Shown here piece after piece: positions 1 to 7,599 of a stretch of 28,191 nucleotides of DNA (position 1 is the stretch's first letter; every line of letters starts with the position of its first letter). The notes under the pieces are model-generated. The model was given only the letters and a program-made list of their open reading frames with translations, was not told where the DNA came from and did not search any database. The DNA lies in NCBI GenBank assembly GCA_035604635.1, contig DATNIC010000075.1:1-28191 (forward strand), written 5' to 3'. The position numbers and the translations under genes are program-made. This DNA comes from DATNIC01 sp035604635 (GTDB lineage: Bacteria; Vulcanimicrobiota; Vulcanimicrobiia; Vulcanimicrobiales; Vulcanimicrobiaceae).

Positions 1-1044
1 CGAGTAACGGCCGTAGTCCTCGCCAAGAGTCGCATTGTGCCATGTCTGTCCGCCGTCCGAAGAAAACTGCACGGCCTTGATTCCGCTGCCGCCGTCGAAG
101 GCGATTCCCCGGATCGTCCGCGGGCCGGCGCGCAGCCGCCCACCGTCTTGAACGTTCGTCACGAACGAGCGCACCGTCAGCTTGTTGATCGGTACGGTCT
201 TGTAGCCGGTGTCGGTCGGCTTCACCGTGTTTCCCGGCGTCTCGGGGATCCGGTACGCCGTCTTCATCCAAAAGTTGTCGTCGATCGTGTCGATCGCCTC
301 GAGATTATCGAGCATCTTCATCCAATACGTCCCGTACCATCCCGGGACGACGAGCCGGACCGGATAGCCGTTGAGCAGCGGGAGCGGCGCGCCGTTCATT
401 TCATAGGCGACGAGAATATCGCCGTTGTCGATCACGTCTTCGATCGAGAGCGCCTTGACGAACGCCGGCGTTGCGGGCAGCGGCGGCTTCTCCAGTCCGC
501 TAAAGCGGATCTGCCGCACGCCGTCGCGCAGCCCCGCTTTAGCCAAAATATCGGAGAGCCGAACGCCGGTCCAGCGCGCGTTGCCCATCGCGCCATTGTC
601 CCACTGGCCGCCGGCGACGCGCGGAGAGAACAAGCCTCGGCTGTTGCCCGAACACTCGTTCACGGCAACAACTTCAACTTGCGGGAACTTCGTGCGCAGA
701 TCCTCGATGCTCAAGTTCATCGGATGCTTGACTAGACCGTCGACGCGAATCCGGTGTGTTGCGCCGTTCACGGTCGCCGGTATGCCCGAGAGGTGCCAAC
801 GAACGTAGAACGCATCGTTCGGCGTCAAGATGCCCTCGTCGAAAATCTGAAATGGCGTCTCGAGTTGCGGCGGCCGGGGCGTCAACACGATCAAGGGCCG
901 CTTCTGCGGAAATGCGACGAGCGGTCGAGTCCCGTTTTCCATCGGTAGGGTGACGGTGGCGGCAGCCCGCGCTTGCGCGGTTGTCATCGATGTCAGGCCG
1001 GCAGCAGCCGCACCAACTAGAAAACCACGTCGCGCGAAGGTCAT
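1..1044 (-). CDS. Sulfite oxidase-family molybdopterin enzyme, Tat-exported (3' end cut by window edge)
   Basis: An open frame of 348 codons begins at ATG 1044-1042 and is still open at base 1, so the C-terminus is missing. The N-terminus carries a twin-arginine signal (RRGFLV at residues 5-10, then an Ala-rich hydrophobic stretch and a likely cut near AQA-RA, about residue 26). The Mo-pterin domain is recognised by NECSGNSRG at residues 129-137, where Cys131 would be the molybdenum ligand, and by GYPVRLVVPGWYGTYWMK further on. The end of the visible part (AVQFSSDGGQTWHNA) is the start of the Ig-like dimerisation domain. The family oxidises sulfite or other small substrates in the periplasm and passes electrons to a c-type cytochrome or haem domain; any such partner would lie left of the window. 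A G-rich patch (TGGGGG) lies about 8 bases before the ATG. It is divergent from fabI. The substrate cannot be fixed from sequence. Confidence 0.9.
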   Translation of the reverse strand, partial: MTFARRGFLVGAAAAGLTSMTTAQARAAATVTLPMENGTRPLVAFPQKRPLIVLTPRPPQLETPFQIFDEGILTPNDAFYVRWHLSGIPATVNGATHRIRVDGLVKHPMNLSIEDLRTKFPQVEVVAVNECSGNSRGLFSPRVAGGQWDNGAMGNARWTGVRLSDILAKAGLRDGVRQIRFSGLEKPPLPATPAFVKALSIEDVIDNGDILVAYEMNGAPLPLLNGYPVRLVVPGWYGTYWMKMLDNLEAIDTIDDNFWMKTAYRIPETPGNTVKPTDTGYKTVPINKLTVRSFVTNVQDGGRLRAGPRTIRGIAFDGGSGIKAVQFSSDGGQTWHNATLGEDYGRYS

Positions 1045-1152
1045 AAGCAAGCCCCCAGGAAAGCCGATTTCACTCACCACTTACGAGCCGTGACGCGCAT
1101 TCCTGCGCTCGCATTGAAGGCTCGAAGCCGCTCATTCGGGTAGTCACTTTTC

Positions 1153-1944
1153 GTGCCATTGCTTGAAGGGAAAACCGCCCTCATAACTGGCGTCGCGAAC
1201 CGTTGGAGCATCGCGACCGGGATCGCGCGGGCGATGCACGCGCACGGCGCCAAGTTAGCCTTCATCTATCAGGGCGAACGCGTCCAAGGTGAGGTAGAAA
1301 AGCTCGCGGCCGAACTCGGCGGCGGGCCGTGCTTTCCGTGCGACGTCAGCTCCGACGAGGCGCTGCGCGCGCTTGCGGTGTCCGTCGAGAAAAAGCTCGG
1401 CAAGCTCGATGCGCTGGTCCACTCGATCGCCTTCGTGAACAAAGAGGACCTCGAGGGGAAAGTCTACGACACCTCGCGGGGCGGCTTCTCCGTCGCGATG
1501 GACATCACCGCGTACTCGCTGATCGCGCTCGTCGCGGCGCTGCACGAGCAGTTCAACGACGATGCGAGCATCATGGCGCTCACCTACTACGGCTCGACGG
1601 CGATCGTCCCCAACTACAATATCGCCGGGATCGCGAAGGCCGCCCTCGAGTCGATCGTCCGCTATCTCGCGTTTGATCTCGGTGAACGCGGCATTCGGGT
1701 CAACGCGATCTCCGCAGGCCCGATCAAGACGGCGAGCTCGCGCCAGGTCAAGGGCTTCTCGTCGATGCTCGATCGCGTCGCCGCCGCGGCGCCGCTGCGC
1801 CGGAACGTTACGACCGACGACGTCGGCGCGACCGCAGTCTACCTCGCGTCGGATCTCTCGCGCGCGGTCACCGGCGACGTCCATTTCGTCGACGCCGGCT
1901 ATCACGTCATGGGGATGTACCCGGAGCCGCAGCCATCGACATAA
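1153..1944 (+). CDS. fabI: Enoyl-[acyl-carrier-protein] reductase (NADH), FabI type
   Basis: 263 residues starting at GTG 1153. FabI performs the last reduction of each fatty-acid elongation cycle in the cytoplasm. It is an atypical short-chain dehydrogenase: the N-terminus reads KTALITGVANRWSIATGIA (FabI-type cofactor loop). The catalytic Tyr155 and Lys162 sit in YNIAGIAK, with the second conserved Tyr145 ten residues upstream, the spacing expected for FabI (Tyr-x6-Lys). VRVNAISAGP-type and DVGATAVYLASDLS motifs follow; the C-terminus is HFVDAGYHVMGMYPE. Length is typical (about 260). The stop codon at 1942-1944 overlaps the start region of the epsilon-like ORF, so fabI probably leads an operon with the acyl-CoA carboxylase and mutase genes. 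No strong Shine-Dalgarno sequence is visible before the GTG, so the start is chosen on protein homology. Confidence 0.95.
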   Translation: MPLLEGKTALITGVANRWSIATGIARAMHAHGAKLAFIYQGERVQGEVEKLAAELGGGPCFPCDVSSDEALRALAVSVEKKLGKLDALVHSIAFVNKEDLEGKVYDTSRGGFSVAMDITAYSLIALVAALHEQFNDDASIMALTYYGSTAIVPNYNIAGIAKAALESIVRYLAFDLGERGIRVNAISAGPIKTASSRQVKGFSSMLDRVAAAAPLRRNVTTDDVGATAVYLASDLSRAVTGDVHFVDAGYHVMGMYPEPQPST

Positions 1945-2114
1945 CGCCGGCGGCGAGCGCCGACGAGATCGCGGCAATCGTCGCCGCTTTTGCAGCGCTC
2001 GAAGAAGAGCCGCGCAGCGCTCGACGGCCGGCTGCGTGGACGCTGGCAGGCCGGATACGAGCCCCGATCGACGCGCTGCGCGCTTACGCAGCGGGTCGCA
2101 CCCGTCGTGTCTAA
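1941..2114 (+). CDS. Small acyl-CoA carboxylase epsilon-like subunit (unusual start codon)
   Basis: A frame of about 57 codons between fabI and the biotin carboxylase reads ITPAASADEIAAIVAAFAAL, then an Arg/Pro-rich linker, RPAAWTLAGRIRAPI and a basic tail ending GRTRRV. A helix with the pattern (S/T)xDE(I/L)AAxVAAxxAL followed by a Trp-containing basic tail resembles the acyl-CoA carboxylase epsilon subunit that stabilises the alpha-beta complex in actinobacteria. Its TAA (2112-2114) overlaps the GTG of the carboxylase by eight bases, a typical translational-coupling arrangement. There is no in-frame ATG, GTG or TTG; the candidates are ATC 1935 (GGAG at 1923-1926, eight bases ahead) or ATA 1941, so the start is uncertain. 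It is too short and too variable for a firm call; it could also be a non-coding gap that happens to be open. Confidence 0.5.
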   Translation: MTPAASADEIAAIVAAFAALEEEPRSARRPAAWTLAGRIRAPIDALRAYAAGRTRRV

Positions 2115-3846
2115 GCTTCCGCGTAAGGTCCTCATTGCGAATCGCGGCGAGATTGCGCTGCGGATCATCCGCACCGTACGGGAAATGGGGATCGCGACCG
2201 TCGCAGTCTACTCGGAAGCCGATCGCGACGCGCTGCACGTCCGCCGTGCCGACGAAGCCTACTTCTTGGGGCCGGCGCAGCCGGCGCAAAGCTATCTCGA
2301 CGCCGAAAGGTTGCTGGATGTCGCGCGCTGTTCGAGCGCCGACGCGATCCATCCCGGCTACGGCTTCCTGGCCGAGAACGCGGCCTTCGCGCGCGCCGTC
2401 GAAAAGGCCGGTTTGATTTGGGTCGGACCGCACGCCGGAGCGATCGAAGCGATGGGCGACAAGCTTCGATCGCGTGAGGTGATGCGCGCCGCCGGCGTCC
2501 CGATCGTACCGGGCGGGACAGAGCCGCTTGGCGACCTCGCCGCCGCGCGCGCCGCGGCGCAAACCATCGGCTTCCCGCTCGCCCTCAAAGCGTCGGGCGG
2601 CGGCGGCGGCAAAGGACTGCGGGTCGCCCGTACGCTCGACGAGATCGAGAGCGCTTTTGCAACCGCGCGTCGTGAAGCCGTCGCCTACTTCAAGGACTCG
2701 ACGATCTACGCGGAGCGTTATCTCGATAATCCCAAACACGTCGAATTACAGATCCTCGCCGACAAGCACGGCAACGTGCTCCATGTCGGCGAGCGCGATT
2801 GCTCGCTGCAGCGGCGTCATCAAAAGGTGTGGGAAGAAGCCCCCGCGCTCGTCCCCAAGCGCGTTCGCCGCGGCCTGCGCGAAGCCGGGCTGCGCGCAGC
2901 GCGCGCGATCGGTTACGACAACGTCGGCACGATTGAGTTCCTCGTGACGGGCGACGAGTTTTATTTCCTTGAAATGAACACGCGGATCCAAGTCGAGCAC
3001 CCGGTCAGCGAATCGATATCCGGACTCGACTTGATTCGCGAGCAGATTCGTGCCGCGTCAGGCGAACGGCTCGGCTTCGAGCAAGACGACATCGAGTTCC
3101 GCGGACACGCCATCGAGGTGCGCATCAACGCCGAAGATCCGGCGCGTGGCTTTGCACCGGCGCCCGGGATGCTGCGCGCCTATCGCGAGCCGGGCGGACC
3201 CGGAGTGCGCGTTGACTCGGCCGCATTTGCCGGCTGGACGATCTCCGCCGCGTACGACTCGCTCGTCGCAAAGCTCATCGTTTGGGGTCCGAACCGCGAG
3301 CGAGCCCTGGCGCGACTGCGGCGCGCGTGCGATGAATTCGAGATCGAGGGAATCCCGACGACTTTGCCGCTCGCGCGGGCGCTCGCCGATTATGCCCCGG
3401 TGCTGGATGCGAGCTTCGGAACCGCGACGCTCGAGCCGTTTGCTGCGGCACTGGATCTGGTCCCGTTCGAAGGCGAAGCTCTCGCCGCCGACGGGACGGC
3501 GCAACCCACCGAGATGCGCGTCGAAGTCAACGGCAAGCTCTTTCGCGTTAGACTCGTCGATGCACCGCGACGCTCTTCGACGGGCGCGCCGCGTCCGGCA
3601 AGACGCTCGAATACGTCGCGCCCATCCGCCTCGGGGAATGCGATCGTCGCACCGATGCACGGCGTCGTCGCCGACGTCCTGGTGACGTCGGGAGCGTCGG
3701 TCGAAGCGGGGCAAGTCGTCGTCGTCGTCGAGGCGATGAAGATGATGAACGAGCTGCGTGCGCACCGCGCCGGGACGATCGAACGGGTCGCGGTCGAGCG
3801 CGGCGCAACCGTCGAAGCGGGGACGGTCCTCCTTACGTTCGCGTAG
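2107..3846 (+). CDS. Acetyl-/propionyl-CoA carboxylase alpha subunit: biotin carboxylase + biotin carboxyl carrier protein
   Basis: 579 residues from GTG 2107 (VSKLPRKVLIANRGEIA). The biotin carboxylase part covers about residues 1-450: the N-terminal domain IANRGEIALRIIRT, the ATP-grasp glycine loop GGGGGKG near 164-170, and EMNTRIQVEHPVSE with Glu289, Asn291 and Arg293 matching the catalytic set of biotin carboxylases. A short linker rich in Arg/Ser/Pro leads to a biotinyl domain whose Lys545 in EAMKMMNE lies 35 residues from the C-terminus, the usual position. The enzyme carboxylates biotin with bicarbonate and ATP and hands the carboxyl group to a carboxyltransferase beta subunit, which is not in this window. 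The length (about 580, no extra BT domain) is like actinobacterial AccA rather than mitochondrial PccA. The mutase and epimerase downstream favour propionyl-CoA as a substrate. The frame stays open upstream to an ATG at 1990, but homology begins at 2107. Confidence 0.93.
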   Translation: MSKLPRKVLIANRGEIALRIIRTVREMGIATVAVYSEADRDALHVRRADEAYFLGPAQPAQSYLDAERLLDVARCSSADAIHPGYGFLAENAAFARAVEKAGLIWVGPHAGAIEAMGDKLRSREVMRAAGVPIVPGGTEPLGDLAAARAAAQTIGFPLALKASGGGGGKGLRVARTLDEIESAFATARREAVAYFKDSTIYAERYLDNPKHVELQILADKHGNVLHVGERDCSLQRRHQKVWEEAPALVPKRVRRGLREAGLRAARAIGYDNVGTIEFLVTGDEFYFLEMNTRIQVEHPVSESISGLDLIREQIRAASGERLGFEQDDIEFRGHAIEVRINAEDPARGFAPAPGMLRAYREPGGPGVRVDSAAFAGWTISAAYDSLVAKLIVWGPNRERALARLRRACDEFEIEGIPTTLPLARALADYAPVLDASFGTATLEPFAAALDLVPFEGEALAADGTAQPTEMRVEVNGKLFRVRLVDAPRRSSTGAPRPARRSNTSRPSASGNAIVAPMHGVVADVLVTSGASVEAGQVVVVVEAMKMMNELRAHRAGTIERVAVERGATVEAGTVLLTFA

Positions 3847-3887
3847 CCAGCCCGGGAGGGGGCACTCCTGGAGCGAAGCTTCATTCC

Positions 3888-5492
3888 ATGAGCGACGACG
3901 GCTCCCCTGACGCAGACGAGCGGGTCGTTCGCGATGCCGATCAAAGCGGCATCCCGATCGAACCGTTCTACCGCCGGGCCGCTTTCGATCTTCCCGACCC
4001 CGGGACGTATCCGTTCACTCGCGGGATCCACCGCGACATGTACCGCGAGCGGCTCTGGACGATGCGGCAATACGCCGGTTTTGCGACCGCGGCGGAGTCG
4101 AATGCCCGCTTTCGTTACCTGCTCGCGCGTGGCCAGCGCGGGCTCTCGGTCGCATTCGATCTCCCGACGCAGCTCGGCCTTGATTCGGATGCGCCGCGCG
4201 CCCTTGGTGAGGTCGGCAAAGTCGGCGTCGCGATCGACGCGGTCGCGGACATGGAGCGTTTACTCGAAGCGATCCCGCTCGATCGCGTCACGATCTCGAT
4301 GACGATCAACGCGCCGGCTTCCATACTGCTCGCCATGGTTTTGGTGGTCGCGCGCCGACGCGCGATCGCTTGGAGCGCGCTCGGAGGGACGGTCCAGAAC
4401 GACATCCTCAAAGAGTACGTCGCGCGCGGGACGTACATTTTTCCTCCGCGCCCCTCGATGCGCTTGGTGACCGACGTGATGGCGTTCTGCGCGCGCGAAG
4501 TCCCGCAGTGGAACACGATCTCGATCTCGGGCTACCACATCCGCGAAGCCGGCTCGAGCGCCGTCGAAGAGATCGCGCTCACGCTTTCAAACGCGAAAGC
4601 CTATCTGCGCGCGGCTTCGGACGCCGGACTCGCGGTCGACACGGTCGCGCCGCGCATCTCCTTCTTCTGGAACGTTCACAACGACTTCTTCGAAGAGATC
4701 GCAAAGTTTCGTGCTGCGCGGACGGTGTGGGCGCAGATCGCACGCGACGAATTCGGAGCGCGCGACCCGCGCTCGTTGATGATGCGCTTCCACGCTCAGA
4801 CCGCGGGCTCGACGCTCACCGCGCAGGAACCCGAGAACAACGCCGTCCGCGTCGCGCTCCAAGCCCTCGCCGCGGTCCTCGGCGGAACGCAGTCGCTGCA
4901 CACGAACGGCAAGGACGAAGCACTGGGCCTTCCGACAGCGGAAGCCGCGCAGCTCGCCTTGCGAACCCAGCAGATCATCGGCTACGAGAGCGGCGTCGCC
5001 GACGTAGCCGATCCGCTGGCGGGATCGTACTACCTCGAAACCTTGACGGCCGAACTCACCGAACGCGCCCGATCGCTCATCGCCCAGATCGACGCCCTAG
5101 GCGGCAGCATCGCTGCGATCGAGAGCGGCTGGATGCAAGAGCGGATCGCCGATTCCGCCTACCGTGCACAGCAAGCCATCGAGCGCGGCGAGACGGTCGT
5201 CGTCGGCGTCAACCGCTTCGCCGATCCGCTTGCCGGTACCGCCGAAACGCCGTTTCAAGAGATCGACCCTGCGATCGAGCGCGAGCAGGTCGAGCGCGTT
5301 CGCGCCTACCGTGCCGCTCGCGACGATGCGCGCGTCGCCGCGAGGCTTGCCGAGATTCGGCGCGTCGCCGACGGCAGCGAAAATCTGATGCCGAGTTTCA
5401 TCGAGGCGCTCGACGCCGGCGCGACGATCGGTGAGATCTGCGACGTCCTGCGCGCAACCTTCGGCATTCACCGCGGCGAAGCGGTCGCGTGA
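3888..5492 (+). CDS. Methylmalonyl-CoA mutase, large (catalytic) subunit without the B12-binding domain
   Basis: 534 residues from ATG 3888. The TIM-barrel substrate domain begins at GTYPFTRGIHRDMY (39-52). Tyr62 in RQYAGF and Arg180 in YVARGTY occupy the positions (118 residues apart, as Tyr89/Arg207 in the Propionibacterium enzyme) that distinguish methylmalonyl-CoA mutase from isobutyryl-CoA mutase (Phe/Gln) and 2-hydroxyisobutyryl-CoA mutase. His217 in ISGYH matches the catalytic His244. The protein stops after the linker (EIDPAIEREQVERVRAYRA and a short tail), so no DxHxxG cobalamin domain is present: this is the split form and needs a separate small subunit, absent here. It interconverts methylmalonyl-CoA and succinyl-CoA with adenosylcobalamin. 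Its stop overlaps the epimerase GTG by four bases. A gap of 41 bases from the carboxylase holds a weak GC hairpin (see rejected items). Confidence 0.93.
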   Translation: MSDDGSPDADERVVRDADQSGIPIEPFYRRAAFDLPDPGTYPFTRGIHRDMYRERLWTMRQYAGFATAAESNARFRYLLARGQRGLSVAFDLPTQLGLDSDAPRALGEVGKVGVAIDAVADMERLLEAIPLDRVTISMTINAPASILLAMVLVVARRRAIAWSALGGTVQNDILKEYVARGTYIFPPRPSMRLVTDVMAFCAREVPQWNTISISGYHIREAGSSAVEEIALTLSNAKAYLRAASDAGLAVDTVAPRISFFWNVHNDFFEEIAKFRAARTVWAQIARDEFGARDPRSLMMRFHAQTAGSTLTAQEPENNAVRVALQALAAVLGGTQSLHTNGKDEALGLPTAEAAQLALRTQQIIGYESGVADVADPLAGSYYLETLTAELTERARSLIAQIDALGGSIAAIESGWMQERIADSAYRAQQAIERGETVVVGVNRFADPLAGTAETPFQEIDPAIEREQVERVRAYRAARDDARVAARLAEIRRVADGSENLMPSFIEALDAGATIGEICDVLRATFGIHRGEAVA

Positions 5493-5896
5493 GGCTCGAT
5501 CACGTCGCGATCGTCGTCGCCGATCTCGAGGCGGCGTTGGCGCTCTACACGCGAACGCTCGGCTTTCGCATCGTCTATCGCGAAACGCTCGCCGATCAAG
5601 GCGTTGAGGCGGTCGGTCTCGATGCCGGAGACTCGATCGTCGAGCTGTTACGCCCGCTTTCCGAGGACTCTTCGCTGGCGCGCTATCGCGGCGATGCACC
5701 GACGAAGCTGCACCACACCGCATACCGGGTCGATGATCTCCAAGCGGAACTCGACCGGCTCAAAGCAAGCGGCGTTCGCCTCATCGACGAACGGCCGCAG
5801 CCCGGCGCGCACGGAAACATGATCGCGTTCATTCACCCGGCGGCGACCGCGGGCGTCTTGATCGAGCTTTGCCAGCGAGGAGAGCGTTCCTCATAA
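5489..5896 (+). CDS. mce: Methylmalonyl-CoA epimerase (VOC/glyoxalase fold)
   Basis: 135 residues from GTG 5489, overlapping the mutase stop (GTGA). The protein has the two-repeat VOC fold: LDHVAIVVADLEAALALYTRTLGF at the N-terminus, with metal ligand His5 (motif split here only by eye), LHHTAYRVDD at 74-83 with the second His, and IELCQ near the end with Glu127 as the third ligand. These are the usual metal positions of methylmalonyl-CoA epimerases, and the phrases VELLRPL, HHTAYRVDD and IELCQ are typical of that subgroup rather than of glyoxalase I. It converts the (S)-methylmalonyl-CoA made by the carboxylase to the (R) form used by the mutase. Coupling to the mutase supports the assignment. 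It is the last gene of the fabI-acc-mutase run. Confidence 0.93.
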   Translation: MRLDHVAIVVADLEAALALYTRTLGFRIVYRETLADQGVEAVGLDAGDSIVELLRPLSEDSSLARYRGDAPTKLHHTAYRVDDLQAELDRLKASGVRLIDERPQPGAHGNMIAFIHPAATAGVLIELCQRGERSS

Positions 5897-5910
5897 GTGA
5901 GGCAGGCATA

Positions 5911-5939
5911 TTGACCGCTTCAAGGAGGACTGGTACGCT
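5911..5939 (+). promoter_or_regulatory. Candidate promoter giving a near-leaderless transcript for the methyltransferase
   Basis: TTGACC at 5911-5916 and TACGCT at 5934-5939 are separated by exactly 17 bases, a good sigma-70-like geometry with a TANNNT -10. The -10 ends seven bases before the ATG at 5947, so transcription would start at or next to the A of the start codon. An AAGGAGG at 5922-5928 lies inside the spacer and is 18 bases from the ATG, too far to be an ideal ribosome site. Inference only; no expression data. Confidence 0.4.
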
Positions 5940-5946
5940 TGGGCCC

Positions 5947-7020
5947 ATGGCGCAACCCGGCGTGCAACTCGACCCCAAAAAGCTCGACGCATTCATCGGC
6001 CAAGCCGTGTGTGATATCGGTGCCGCCATGAGTGCCGCCTTGGTCGTGATCGGCGATAAGCTCGGTCTCTACCGCGCTTTGAAAGAACATGGGCCATTGA
6101 CGTCTTCGGAGCTTGCCAAACGGACGTCGACGCACGAACGCTACGTACGAGAATGGCTTGCGAATCAAGCGGCAGGCGGCTACCTTACGTACGACCCCGT
6201 CTCGCACAAATACACGCTGCCTCCCGAACAAGCGTTCATGCTTGCCGACGAAGGCAGTCCGCTGTTCGTGCTCGGCCTCTTCGACATCATCCAAGCCGTA
6301 CAAGCGGACGAGCCGAAGATGCGCGAAGCGTTCCGGTCGGGCAAGGGCTTCGGCTGGCACGAGCACGATGAGAGGCTCTTCGCGGGGACGGAGCGATTCT
6401 TTCGGCCCGGATACAACGCCCATCTGATCGGCGAATGGATACCTTCGTTGGAGGGCGTCGAGGCAAAGCTCAAGCGCGGAGCGAGCGTTGCCGACGTCGG
6501 CTGCGGGCTGGGCGCCTCCACGATCATCATGGCGCAGGCTTACCCGCAATCGCGTTTTCTCGGATTCGACTACCATGACAAATCGATTGCGCTTGCCAAA
6601 GAGCGTGCGCGGGATGCTGGCGTCGAAGATCGCGTCGAGTTCGCGGTGGCAAGCGCCAAAGATTTTCCCGCTCGGGACTACGACTTCGTGGCGTGTTTCG
6701 ACTGCATACACGACATGGGAGACCCCGTCGGGGTCGTTCGGCACATCGGCAAGACGATGGCCGCCGACGGAACGTTCATGATGGTCGAGCCGTTTGCCGA
6801 CGACACCCTCGAAAACAACTTCAATCCGGTCGGGCGCCTGTTCTTCGCGGCATCAACGATGCTTTGCACGCCCGCTTCGCTCTCGCAGGAAGTCGGGCTC
6901 GGTTTGGGCGCGCAGTGCGGCGAAGCGCGGATGCGGCAGGTCGTCGAGGAGGCCGGCCTCGGCCGATTCCGCCGCGCCGCTCAGACCCCGTTCAATCTCA
7001 TTTACGAGATCCGGAAATAG
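5947..7020 (+). CDS. SAM-dependent methyltransferase with N-terminal winged-helix domain (Rv2258c-like)
   Basis: 357 residues from ATG 5947. Residues about 30-100 form a winged-helix dimerisation-type domain (DKLGLYRALKEHGPLTSSELA, then RYVREWLANQAAGGYL), as in Rv2258c-like and O-methyltransferase families. The Rossmann methyltransferase domain follows: motif I VADVGCGLGAST at 181-192, the acidic residue after strand 2 in FLGFDYH, and a motif IV-like DFVACFDCIHDM. The C-terminal part (FAASTMLCTPASLSQ and FNLIYEIRK) is also typical of the Rv2258c-like group. The acceptor substrate is unknown. The frame is open for 26 codons upstream, but the upstream residues do not look like the family and the ATG fits. 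It ends three bases before the convergent unknown gene. Base composition appears slightly less GC-rich than the neighbours. Confidence 0.88.
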   Translation: MAQPGVQLDPKKLDAFIGQAVCDIGAAMSAALVVIGDKLGLYRALKEHGPLTSSELAKRTSTHERYVREWLANQAAGGYLTYDPVSHKYTLPPEQAFMLADEGSPLFVLGLFDIIQAVQADEPKMREAFRSGKGFGWHEHDERLFAGTERFFRPGYNAHLIGEWIPSLEGVEAKLKRGASVADVGCGLGASTIIMAQAYPQSRFLGFDYHDKSIALAKERARDAGVEDRVEFAVASAKDFPARDYDFVACFDCIHDMGDPVGVVRHIGKTMAADGTFMMVEPFADDTLENNFNPVGRLFFAASTMLCTPASLSQEVGLGLGAQCGEARMRQVVEEAGLGRFRRAAQTPFNLIYEIRK

Positions 7021-7023
7021 GAC

Positions 7024-7458
7024 CTAGACGGCGGCGTTGAGGACGACGCCGCTCAGATAGGCGAGTCCCGGTCCCGGTTCGAGCAAGACTTGCGTCAGTG
7101 CGTCCCGCAGAGCGCTCTCTTTGTTCTGCAGCAAGACGACGGCGGGCGAATTCGGATGCTCCTCGGGCAGATTGTCGAGGGTAATCAGCACCGTGCTCAA
7201 CTCGGCTTGAATCTGCAGCGCGCTGGGCGCCGGATTGAACGCCGCGGGCGCGCGCGACTGGCTTGGCGCCGGAGCGGGCGGCGGAGCCGGCTGCGCCAGA
7301 ATCACTTTTGCCGCGTCGCTTGTCGAGATGACGGGCTCGGAGGCCGGAACGTTCGACGGCGAAGCCGGCCCGGGCGCGCTCTGCTGCGTGGGGCCTGCGT
7401 TGCCGCCGGCCGGAGGCGGCGGCACCGTCACCGTCGTTACCGGGGCTATCGCGGCCAT
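7024..7458 (-). CDS. Pro/Ala-rich protein of unknown function
   Basis: 144 residues from ATG 7458. I do not recognise a family. The first half is low-complexity and rich in Pro, Ala and Ser (for example VPPPPAGGNAGP and QPAPPPAPAPSQSRAP) and is likely disordered. The second half, from about residue 75, looks folded: ALQIQAELSTVLITLDNLPEE, then a predicted helix VVLLQNKESALRDALTQVLL and a hydrophobic end GLAYLSGVVLNAAV. No signal peptide or membrane helix is evident. It converges on the methyltransferase (3 bases between stops) and is divergent from the GNAT gene across a 141-base gap with an inverted repeat. The third-position GC bias and end-to-end fit with the neighbours support coding, but the opposite strand is open over part of it as well. 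Confidence 0.6.
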   Translation of the reverse strand: MAAIAPVTTVTVPPPPAGGNAGPTQQSAPGPASPSNVPASEPVISTSDAAKVILAQPAPPPAPAPSQSRAPAAFNPAPSALQIQAELSTVLITLDNLPEEHPNSPAVVLLQNKESALRDALTQVLLEPGPGLAYLSGVVLNAAV

Positions 7459-7486
7459 AAGGAATGGTTAGGCTTCGCAGCCCCTC

Positions 7487-7503
7487 CGCCTGCCTGGCAG
7501 GCG
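7487..7503. promoter_or_regulatory. Perfect inverted repeat in the divergent gap
   Basis: CGCCTGCC-T-GGCAGGCG is a perfect 8-base inverted repeat around one central base. It lies 29 bases upstream of the minus-strand unknown gene and 97 bases upstream of the GNAT gene. The very short centre is more like a protein-binding operator than an RNA hairpin. No regulator gene is adjacent, so the binder is unknown. Confidence 0.4.
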
Positions 7504-7599
7504 TCACACCGTCTACCCGGCGTACCTCCTCTCCATCGTGGTAGATCACCTTGAGCGGTCGCCATCGCGCGCTGGAAGCGCGCGGACGCTCCCCAGGCC

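Noticed and set aside
37..735. Plus-strand open frame of 232 codons at the left edge
   Set aside because: Antisense to the sulfite oxidase gene, whose Mo-ligand motif and Tat signal are clear on the minus strand.
1990..2106. Upstream in-frame ATG for the biotin carboxylase (39 extra residues)
   Set aside because: The extra residues do not resemble biotin carboxylase, and the same bases encode the epsilon-like frame; GTG 2107 matches the family start.
1255..2739. Minus-strand open frame of 494 codons opposite fabI and the biotin carboxylase
   Set aside because: Translation is Arg/Asp/Gly-rich low-similarity text; the plus strand holds two well-recognised enzymes. It is an artefact of GC-rich codon structure.
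3850..3877. GC-rich inverted repeat between the carboxylase and the mutase as a terminator
   Set aside because: Stem is imperfect, no T-tract follows, and the downstream gene is 41 bases away in the same pathway.
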